Source: Treponema denticola (GTDB taxonomy: Bacteria; Spirochaetota; Spirochaetia; Treponematales; Treponemataceae). From it: DNA of 64,000 nucleotides. The position numbers were made by a program, and so were the translations under genes. The number at the start of each line of letters is the position of its first letter. Position 1 is the first letter of the stretch. Under the pieces are notes generated by a model. That model was not told the DNA's origin. It made no database searches and worked only from the letters and a program-made list of their open reading frames with translations. This document shows positions 33,033-41,031 of the stretch, in pieces. Location: NCBI RefSeq assembly GCF_024181405.1, contig NZ_CP051302.1, positions 620,001-684,000 of the forward strand, given 5' to 3'.

Positions 33033-35176
33033 TGAACAATAAAATTAATGAAGCAGAAGATTTTCTTTTATATGATTGCGATATACCGTATAAGACTAAG
33101 CTGAGTAAACAATTTTTTTGGCCGATATACCGGCATAAGGTTGCCATTACCGGTTTTAATTTTCAAAATCTCAACTTATTTGAATATTTTGTATTAAAAT
33201 TTACAGAAGCAGCTGGTAAAGAAAAATCGGTTTTAAAAAAACTTACTGCAATGGAAGAAGATTTAATAGATTTTTTGCAGCAAAGATTATATCATAAAAA
33301 TTATTTAGATGAAAATTATTATATAACAGAAAGCGGGAAACAAGTTTTACACGAAATAACAGAAGTTCAAGAAAATGCGGAGGAGAATTCCAATTCAAAT
33401 CATGAACCGGACTTTTTCTACATCTATTCGGATTCTTTTACCGGTTCTCTTTTGCCTAAAATAACAGCTATAAAAGAAGAAAAAGTTATTCAATCCAATA
33501 TTACTCAAGAAGGTAAAAATTTAATAGTTTTTAAAAAAACAACTTCAGTCGGAAAAGCAAGCGAAAATGATGATAAAAAAATTTGGGCGTTTGATTTTCC
33601 CGTTCAACATGATCAAGATATAAGCAAAAAAGAAGTTGAGCAATTAATTATAAAAGCAATGAAAGATAGTCTACTTCCTGCTCAGTCTAATTTTAAAGTA
33701 GAGTCAATTAATGAAACTGAAAAAGTATATTTAGCAGTGTATTTTATTTTACAGGAAGGGAATACCGAAAAATGGCTGATAACAGAAGGCTTTTCGAATG
33801 ATTTCAGTACTGTTTTTGTACCGGAAAACCTGAAGAAAGGTGATCAGGATGAAATTTTAAAATCTCGAGATGACATAGTTCAAAAGTTTATAAATATCCC
33901 GGAAAAAATAAAAAAAGAATTAACGGAAGAACAGATAAAAAAATTAAGTCCGTATTATAAGTATGGAGAAATTTTTAAAAAACTAAAAATAATAGAAATA
34001 GAAAAACCGGCTCTTCAAAAAACAGATGTAATAGATACAACCGATAAACAAAAGACTGTACAGAAAATAAAAAAAACATTAATTTCCAATTTGTATGAAG
34101 TTATGGAATGGTCTTTTTTTCATTCTACAGATGAGATTAAAAACAAAGATAAAGTTTTAAAAAGTTTAAAGGGAAAAGCTAAAGCCGAAATAAAAGAAAA
34201 AGCATTAAAAGCAATAAAAAAATACTCAATTATAGTAGAAGAAAAAAACAAAAAGAATCTAAATGTAAAATATGGAAGCATTTTGTATAGTTTAAAAGGA
34301 GAACCTCAGTTGATGCCGCTTGTTGTTTTTCATCTTATAGCAGAAGATAAAAACTTTGGAATACTTATAAAGAAAGCTCCGCAATTGATTGATGCTTTGA
34401 TTGAGCTTACCGATTTACGGAACCGTGCAAAACATGGAGATGATATAGATATTGAATCTGAAAAAATTGATTTATATTATTCGATGTGCTACAACATTTT
34501 AAATCTTTTATTTCCTGCTGTACAGAATAAGATTGATACAAAATTATCTCAAAAAGATATCAGCTATTATAGCGAAACTGAAAATAAGATTAGGGTAAAA
34601 AAGATGAAGGCTGAAATGAAAGTTGAAGAAGCTTTGGGTTTTGCTCTACAAAGAAAACTCCCGTCCGAAATATACACCGATATAGTGGATATTGAAAAAT
34701 TCTTTATAGATTCGGAAGGACCGGATATAAATGTAATCAATAATTTTTATAATATTTTTGATAAAATTTTTACTAAGATTAATCGATCACTTTCTCAGCC
34801 ATCAAAAGCAATCAAAATACAGGATTGTATTGAAAAGGCCGAAAATGCAGGATTTGTTATGGATAATGAAAAATTTGAAGTATTTACACAAATTAACATT
34901 GAACGATTGCAAAAAGCCTTAGAAAACCATCCTATCAGCTTGCAAGCATCTTTTTTGGTGTTTTTGTTCAAGATAGAGCAAAAACAACTTGAAAAAATAA
35001 AAAAGAAGTGTCCTTCGATGATTGTGACAATACATTCTATTGCAAAGCTAAGGGGGCATGGGGATATTCTGATAATTCGTAAAGAAGTACCCGAATTGAT
35101 AAAAAATTCGATTAAAGAAGCACAAGAGCTTTTGTTTGGTTTTATTAAATGTGCATATAATTTAAATATTATATAA
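33032..35176 (+). CDS. HEPN-domain protein with one intact and one decayed RNase motif (CnuE-like)
   Basis: A 714-residue mainly helical, Lys/Glu-rich protein. Around residues 445-500 there is a HEPN-type segment: LIELTDLRNRAKHGDD contains Arg463-x4-His468, the Rx4-6H catalytic motif of HEPN ribonucleases. Near the C-terminus a second copy reads IHSIAKLRGHGDILI, aligned in context (preceding hydrophobic helix, following LLFGFI helix) but with the spacing collapsed, so it is probably inactive. The N-terminal half shows no family I recognise. In CoCoNuT loci a HEPN protein is the proposed RNA-cleaving effector. The ATG overlaps the helicase stop by one base. Confidence 0.72.
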   Translation: MNNKINEAEDFLLYDCDIPYKTKLSKQFFWPIYRHKVAITGFNFQNLNLFEYFVLKFTEAAGKEKSVLKKLTAMEEDLIDFLQQRLYHKNYLDENYYITESGKQVLHEITEVQENAEENSNSNHEPDFFYIYSDSFTGSLLPKITAIKEEKVIQSNITQEGKNLIVFKKTTSVGKASENDDKKIWAFDFPVQHDQDISKKEVEQLIIKAMKDSLLPAQSNFKVESINETEKVYLAVYFILQEGNTEKWLITEGFSNDFSTVFVPENLKKGDQDEILKSRDDIVQKFINIPEKIKKELTEEQIKKLSPYYKYGEIFKKLKIIEIEKPALQKTDVIDTTDKQKTVQKIKKTLISNLYEVMEWSFFHSTDEIKNKDKVLKSLKGKAKAEIKEKALKAIKKYSIIVEEKNKKNLNVKYGSILYSLKGEPQLMPLVVFHLIAEDKNFGILIKKAPQLIDALIELTDLRNRAKHGDDIDIESEKIDLYYSMCYNILNLLFPAVQNKIDTKLSQKDISYYSETENKIRVKKMKAEMKVEEALGFALQRKLPSEIYTDIVDIEKFFIDSEGPDINVINNFYNIFDKIFTKINRSLSQPSKAIKIQDCIEKAENAGFVMDNEKFEVFTQINIERLQKALENHPISLQASFLVFLFKIEQKQLEKIKKKCPSMIVTIHSIAKLRGHGDILIIRKEVPELIKNSIKEAQELLFGFIKCAYNLNII

Positions 35177-35180
35177 AAAA

Positions 35181-35190
35181 TGTTAACTTT
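35181..35190 (+). promoter_or_regulatory. TGTYAACTYT element, copy 3, with a sigma-70-like promoter
   Basis: TGTTAACTTT, 65 nt before ATG 35246. It overlaps TTGATG-16 nt-TATAAT, which could serve as -35 and -10. It would give the McrB-like block its own promoter, since a 69-nt gap separates it from the HEPN gene. Confidence 0.5.
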
Positions 35191-35245
35191 GATGGAAAAT
35201 ATTCTATAAATATAATATAAAAGACCCAATGATAAGGAGAGAAAT

Positions 35246-37717
35246 ATGGGGTTTAATTTTTTTGAAAGCATTGCTAAAAGGAAGCAGGAAATTGCATATT
35301 TGGAAGATCAAAACCGAAAAATTATGCAAGAATTGGAATTATTTTTTAATGAACATCTGGAGCAGTATAAACAAATGGTGCAAACTGAAGTTGAACAAAT
35401 GCAGAATCTGGATGGTCAAAAAATATCAGATTTTAATAGACTAATTGAAAACTACAGTCTAAATGTTCAAAAATTGGTTAGTGAAAGAGCAAAAAAATTT
35501 GATGCTGTTATTGCAAGTTATACTGCTCAAATGGAACGGTTAAGTCAGGAAATAAAAAAATTACAAGAGAATAAAATAAATATCATTCAGAAAACACAAG
35601 AAGAAAGCAATAAATTGCGTGAAGAAATTTTAGCAAAAACAAATAAATGCATACAAGACGAGTTTAATATTCTTCGTCAAAAACAGGACGAATTTGAAGT
35701 GCTTCAAGTTGAATATAAAAGTCTAAAGGAGGTTTTTGAATTGGATCAGCAGCAATTTGCAGCCGATAAAAAACGTTTGGAAGAATATGCCGCACTATTA
35801 GCAAAAGAACGGAAAAATATCGATAACACCGTTGCAAATAAAATTGCAGCGGAAAGACAAAATCTTGTCAATTATGAAAATGAACTTCGCGATAAGGAAG
35901 TCTCGATTAAAGAAAAAGTTGAAAAAGAAACTCAATTTGAACGGGCACGTCTTGAAGATTTTAAAACAAACCTTGAAGATAGAGAAAGCCGTTTTGAAAA
36001 AATAGTTGAAGAAAAAACCGAAGAAAGAATTAGAGACAGACAAGATGAAATGGATAAAGCCTTAGCTCAAGCAAAAGAAGATATTAAATATTTTTCAGAA
36101 AAAGCCCAAGGTTATGAAAAACTTGAACAGCTTTATCAAGAAATGCATAATTCGATAGGAGAAGACCCGGCCTCGGTTATGAAGCAATTAGCAGAAAAAA
36201 ATGAAACTATCCGTCAATTACGGAAGGATATTATCAATCGCCCCACTAAAGAAATGGAAGAAAAATATAATTTGTTAGAAGAAAAACGCCAAAAAATAAA
36301 TGAAATATATGAAAAAGTTAAAAGCCAAGAAGAAGAATATAACAGTACTTTTAGTGAAAATGCAGCATTAAAAAGTCAAATTGAACCGATGAAAAATCAA
36401 ATTCATTCATTGGAAGAAGAGTTGAATTATTATCGAGGCATACATCAAACTGAGAAAAGCCGGGAAAAAAGAATTGAAGTAATAGAGACTCCGTTAGAGA
36501 AATTTTCAAATATCGTTATAAATGAATCCGATCCCCAACCGATAGAGGAAGAATGGCTTGAAGAAATACATGAAGAGATAAAACAATATGGATTGACTTT
36601 CCCAAAGCGCATTTTGTATGCCTTTCATACGGCTCTGAAATGCGGAGAAATCTCGCCTCTTACCGTTTTGGCAGGGGTAAGCGGAACAGGAAAATCAGAA
36701 CTTCCCCGTCTTTATTCCCATTTCGGCGGTTTAAATTTTTTAAGCTTACCGGTACAGCCAAACTGGGACAGTCAAGAGTCTATGCTTGGTTATTTTAACT
36801 CAATAGAGAATACCTTTGATGCCAAAGAGGTACTGCGTTTATTGGTTCAGACTCAGCGTGATGAAAAATTAAAACAAGTACCTACGCTTATTCTTCTTGA
36901 CGAAATGAATCTTGCCAATGTCGAATTATATTTTTCCGACTTTTTAAGTAAATTGGAAATTCGCCGCGGGTTGTATAATGATAAGCTTCCATCAATCGGT
37001 GTAAAATTGGGTTCAGGCTTAGCGGATTATCAAATTCCGCTCGGCAGAAATGTATTATGGGCAGGTACAATGAATCAGGATGAGACAACGAAAACACTTT
37101 CTGATAAGGTTTTGGATAGAGGAATTGTTATTAATTTCCCTAGTCCTGATACTTTAATAAGCAGAAATGTAAAGAAAAAGTTGGGAGAAAAAAGTCCTTT
37201 ATTAAAATTATCTACATGGAACAGTTGGATACAAAACTCTACACCAGAAGCTATAAGTGAAAATATGCAAAGATACAAAGAGACAATACAGGATATCAAT
37301 AAGATTATAGGTAAAGCAGGACGGGCTATCGGCCAGAGAGTTTGGCAGTCCATCGAAACCTATATTAATAATTATCCTTCTGTTATTTCAAATTTAAGTA
37401 ATGAAGCTGGTTTGAAAAAGGAGTTGGACAAAGCCTTTGCCGACCAATTAGTACAAAAAATTATGCCTAAGCTTCGCGGTTTGGAAGTAGAAGGAATTCA
37501 AGGTGATTGCTTAAACCAAGTTGAAGAAAAAATATCAGGATACGGATTGGATGAAGATTTCAAAAATGCAATGGAATTAGGTTATGGTCAATTTATGTGG
37601 AATACATCTAAATATGCTTTGGATTCAAGCAATGTTTCTGAAGATGCTCACAAAAACACTAGCGAAAATCTTGGGCAAAGATCTACTGATAATGAAGTAT
37701 CCGATATGGAAAAATAA
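35246..37717 (+). CDS. McrB-like AAA+ GTPase with long coiled-coil domain (CnuB-like)
   Basis: An 823-residue protein. Residues about 10-420 are an almost continuous coiled coil with heptads rich in Glu/Lys/Gln. The C-terminal half is an McrB-type motor: Walker A GVSGTGKS (477-484), Walker B LILLDEMNLANVELYFSDFL, and the McrB-specific loop WAGTMNQDETTKTLSDKVLDRG split around Met609-Asp612, matching the MNxxD signature that distinguishes these GTPases. A long coiled coil ahead of an McrB domain is the defining trait of CoCoNuTs. It presumably forms a hexameric GTPase with scaffold arms. AAGGAGAG supports the start. Confidence 0.9.
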   Translation: MGFNFFESIAKRKQEIAYLEDQNRKIMQELELFFNEHLEQYKQMVQTEVEQMQNLDGQKISDFNRLIENYSLNVQKLVSERAKKFDAVIASYTAQMERLSQEIKKLQENKINIIQKTQEESNKLREEILAKTNKCIQDEFNILRQKQDEFEVLQVEYKSLKEVFELDQQQFAADKKRLEEYAALLAKERKNIDNTVANKIAAERQNLVNYENELRDKEVSIKEKVEKETQFERARLEDFKTNLEDRESRFEKIVEEKTEERIRDRQDEMDKALAQAKEDIKYFSEKAQGYEKLEQLYQEMHNSIGEDPASVMKQLAEKNETIRQLRKDIINRPTKEMEEKYNLLEEKRQKINEIYEKVKSQEEEYNSTFSENAALKSQIEPMKNQIHSLEEELNYYRGIHQTEKSREKRIEVIETPLEKFSNIVINESDPQPIEEEWLEEIHEEIKQYGLTFPKRILYAFHTALKCGEISPLTVLAGVSGTGKSELPRLYSHFGGLNFLSLPVQPNWDSQESMLGYFNSIENTFDAKEVLRLLVQTQRDEKLKQVPTLILLDEMNLANVELYFSDFLSKLEIRRGLYNDKLPSIGVKLGSGLADYQIPLGRNVLWAGTMNQDETTKTLSDKVLDRGIVINFPSPDTLISRNVKKKLGEKSPLLKLSTWNSWIQNSTPEAISENMQRYKETIQDINKIIGKAGRAIGQRVWQSIETYINNYPSVISNLSNEAGLKKELDKAFADQLVQKIMPKLRGLEVEGIQGDCLNQVEEKISGYGLDEDFKNAMELGYGQFMWNTSKYALDSSNVSEDAHKNTSENLGQRSTDNEVSDMEK

Positions 37718-37731
37718 AGTTTGCTCTTTAA

Positions 37732-37759
37732 GGTAAATAGAGATGATTCTCTGTTTACC
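37732..37759 (+). terminator. Hairpin between the McrB-like gene and the next gene
   Basis: GGTAAATAGAGA and TCTCTGTTTACC form a 12-bp stem (one G-U) with loop TGAT; ATATTTAAAGGATATCA follows and contains the next ribosome site. Probably an attenuator or stability element rather than a full stop. Confidence 0.5.
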
Positions 37760-37779
37760 TATATTTAAAGGATATCAAT

Positions 37780-40700
37780 ATGAGTGAAGTAAAAACAATA
37801 ACCCAATTTTATAAGGCAATATTAAAACAAGATGAAGATGTTCAAGAGTTATTTGAACTACAAAATCAATATCATCATCTGTTTCAGTTTGATCCGATTA
37901 CGTTTGAAAATTTACCGTCAACATTAGATGCTGTTATAGATAAAAATATTGAGTACCACAAAAATATTTCAAAAAAACAGCCTATACATGATTATTTGTA
38001 TAGAATATTTTTATTTGCCGAACCCGCATTTAAACATATTTTCTCCGTTTTAAAAAATAACATTTTGCGTGAACATACTATGCTTCCTATTTCTAAGGTG
38101 CGTGAAATTGACGGGAAGTCTATAAGTTGGCTTAATAAAAGACCCGGCAGAACCATAAAGCAAAAAATAGGCGGGGCAGGGAAAATATTTGCTCCTCACA
38201 GAATTATCAGCATCGACACCGCAGAAAACAGATTGTTAAAAGCGGCAGCATATAAACTAAACAGGCTTTTATCGGCCCAACAAAAAGCATCCGGGGTATA
38301 TTCTGTAAAGATAAAATTTATTCAAAGATGGCTTCAGAGTGAAGATGCAGGATTTATCGGGGAATGGAATAATATTCCGCCTAACAATGTTCTCCTTTCA
38401 GATAAAAACTATAAAAAGATTTGGAAAACTTGGATTGAATTGCAGCGGATAGACAGTTTAATAACGGAATATCTTGAACATATTGAAGAAATAAAGAAAA
38501 CAATACACAACATTAATTTATTAACTCTTCAATATCAAAAAGTAAATAGTCATATCATTCAACGCCCTGTTTTAGGAGATAAAAAAGTTAATTTAACTAC
38601 TCCTTTTAAAGACTATCAATATATAGTTCCATATCCTGCTTTGCCGTATAAAAAAATTAATCTAAAAAACTATGCAGATAGTTTTCAAAAAAACTATGAA
38701 CCAAAAATAGAGCCTATAAAAGGTGCTTTTTGTGTAATAGATTTAACAAGTATAAAACCGAATTTTTCTTTTTGTCAAGATGAAATTAGACAATTACCTT
38801 TTATATTATTGCAGCAAATTTGGAAGTATCATGAAAAAAAATCTGATAAAATTACAAATCAATTTGTTGATTGCGGAAATGCACAGGCAATTCTTTTAAA
38901 TAGTGAAGATAAAAATATAAAAATCGATACTTTTTCATTTCACGATTCATTAAATCAAGATGTAAATACGGATTCTTTTAAAATAAACGACATAACAGGG
39001 GTATTAATAAAAAAACTTAGTTCATATCTGTTGTGTTCAAAGTTAATTTATTTTTTACCTGAATCTTTAGATGATTTCTCAAGTCAAATTATTAGAGCGA
39101 ATATTAATTTGTATTTTTTTAATGCAGAACAGTTACCTAGGAGTATTGCGAAAATAATGCTGCATTTTAACGGTAGTGATGAAAATACAATTGATACGGA
39201 GAAATATTATATTGTTAGAGAAGAAACCGATAGTGAAGTTATTTATACACCCATAAAAGCAATAAAAGATAAATCATCCGATTTTGAATTAAAAAAATTG
39301 ATTAAAAATCATAACGGTGTTATATGGGAACGCCATCCGTCTATTATAGAAAGAAAAAAAACTCAGAATAAAAAACAAGATGAAAATCAATTTATTGATA
39401 CAGTTCCGTTAAGTGATAGAGAATTCTTACCTAAAATCAAAAAAAATTCAAATGATATCGAATTTCTTAAGATAGTATTAAATACAGATAATAATGAAAA
39501 AAAATCTTATATACCTCCAAAAAGTCTCGAAAAATATCCTCATGATATAATAATCGAATTAAATAAAAATGATGTTATTCAAGGAGGAGTGCTTTTTACT
39601 CAAAATAAACAGATACTGGAAAATGAAAAGATAGATATTCCGCTTTGGAAAGATCATTTACCGCCTTTAAAATTAAAAACTTTTGAAAAGGAAATTCAAT
39701 TGGTAAATGACTATACCTCGATTATACCGAAACGTGGACATGCCGTCATCATAGATGTTGAAGAAAAATTTACTCTTCCTAAAAATAGTCCGTTTATAGA
39801 ATTTGAACTTGAGCGGGGTGCAGGACAACAGCAGAATAAATTTTTTTCATATATAAAAAATCAATATTTTCCATTGCAGGAAGATATTGATTGTGATTTA
39901 CACTTAACATATACTTATGGCGACAACAAACCATATAAATTATCGTTTATTCCAAGAAATAATATTCAAAAGCAAAAGTATGAAGCTTTTATTGTTGAAT
40001 GGACAACAGAAACTCATATCGATATAAATAGTTTACCTATTCCAAACTATCCTCCAATTTATAAATGGGATGATTTTTTTGAGTATCCGGAATCTGAGAA
40101 AGAAAAAAATGATGATATAATTAAATGGTGGAGTGATCAATTTGATTTAATTAAAAGACTGGCAGATAATAGTTTAAACAGAAGGTGTAATTTAAAAATA
40201 AAAAGAAACCGTTTGAGATTTTGTACTTTTACAATATGCAATAACGGGATGAGTATACTTAATAATAGAGAGATTGATAATAATTTTAAGCATGAATTTA
40301 AAAATACAATAAGATATGCTGAAATTATTATTAAAAAATTTCGTAATAAATATTTGCAAGATGAAATGCGTTTATTTTTGAGTGCTTTGCACAAAGATAC
40401 GCCGGAGTCAAATATTCAATTTTTAATAGAAAGTTGTAAAAATAATTTTAATGAATACTATAGAAATATTGCTTTTGCTTTAGGCGATTTATCTCAGCAA
40501 TGGCACAAAAACTTATTTAATTTTATATTAACAAATTATTTAAATGAAGATAGAGAAGAAATAGATTATGTTTTAAGGTTACTATCCATATCAATATGGA
40601 GACATAAAGACTTTGTTTTTAAATTTATCAGTAAACAATTAATTGTAATATTGAAAATTATAACAATTATAACAAATAGATTGAAAAAAAATAAAAAATA

Positions 40701-41019
40701 TATAGAAGAAATTGTTTTTGAAGATCCGGAACATGATAAACAGTTCTATCTTAATCTTTCGTTTTTTATTGAGCTGTTGATTGGATTATTGAGATTACGG
40801 GAAAAAGAAGAATATCGAGAAGCCTTATCCCCATATTCTGCACACATAAAAGAACTATACACAGTTTTAAAATCATTAAAAGGCTTTGATATAAAAACCC
40901 GAATGAAATTTAAAAGTGATGATAAAAGCGAAATAACAGCATTGGAATATTTAATGGAGCGGTTAATCGGAACTATTAAAAATTCATCTATAAAAATTGC
41001 CGGAGTTTCGGCGGGTTAA
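37780..41019 (+). CDS. Large DUF2357/Hsp70-like partner protein of the McrB-like GTPase
   Basis: A 1079-residue protein. Residues 1-300 resemble the N-terminal region of McrC-like/DUF2357 partners, with SIDTAENRLLKAAAYKLNRL. From about residue 320 signatures of an Hsp70/actin-type nucleotide domain are visible: FCVIDLTSIKPNFSF at the first phosphate loop, FVDCGNAQAILL, and IYFLPESLDDFSSQIIRANI plus QLPRSIAKIM, which parallels the Hsp70 stretch VPAxFNDxQR...NEPTAA. I see no PD-(D/E)XK nuclease motif, so it is not a standard McrC. The last 250 residues are helical and basic. Hsp70-like RNA-binding proteins are reported in some CoCoNuT types. Domain calls are moderately sure; function is inferred. 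Confidence 0.6.
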   Translation: MSEVKTITQFYKAILKQDEDVQELFELQNQYHHLFQFDPITFENLPSTLDAVIDKNIEYHKNISKKQPIHDYLYRIFLFAEPAFKHIFSVLKNNILREHTMLPISKVREIDGKSISWLNKRPGRTIKQKIGGAGKIFAPHRIISIDTAENRLLKAAAYKLNRLLSAQQKASGVYSVKIKFIQRWLQSEDAGFIGEWNNIPPNNVLLSDKNYKKIWKTWIELQRIDSLITEYLEHIEEIKKTIHNINLLTLQYQKVNSHIIQRPVLGDKKVNLTTPFKDYQYIVPYPALPYKKINLKNYADSFQKNYEPKIEPIKGAFCVIDLTSIKPNFSFCQDEIRQLPFILLQQIWKYHEKKSDKITNQFVDCGNAQAILLNSEDKNIKIDTFSFHDSLNQDVNTDSFKINDITGVLIKKLSSYLLCSKLIYFLPESLDDFSSQIIRANINLYFFNAEQLPRSIAKIMLHFNGSDENTIDTEKYYIVREETDSEVIYTPIKAIKDKSSDFELKKLIKNHNGVIWERHPSIIERKKTQNKKQDENQFIDTVPLSDREFLPKIKKNSNDIEFLKIVLNTDNNEKKSYIPPKSLEKYPHDIIIELNKNDVIQGGVLFTQNKQILENEKIDIPLWKDHLPPLKLKTFEKEIQLVNDYTSIIPKRGHAVIIDVEEKFTLPKNSPFIEFELERGAGQQQNKFFSYIKNQYFPLQEDIDCDLHLTYTYGDNKPYKLSFIPRNNIQKQKYEAFIVEWTTETHIDINSLPIPNYPPIYKWDDFFEYPESEKEKNDDIIKWWSDQFDLIKRLADNSLNRRCNLKIKRNRLRFCTFTICNNGMSILNNREIDNNFKHEFKNTIRYAEIIIKKFRNKYLQDEMRLFLSALHKDTPESNIQFLIESCKNNFNEYYRNIAFALGDLSQQWHKNLFNFILTNYLNEDREEIDYVLRLLSISIWRHKDFVFKFISKQLIVILKIITIITNRLKKNKKYIEEIVFEDPEHDKQFYLNLSFFIELLIGLLRLREKEEYREALSPYSAHIKELYTVLKSLKGFDIKTRMKFKSDDKSEITALEYLMERLIGTIKNSSIKIAGVSAG

Positions 41020-41031
41020 AAGGAGTTATCT

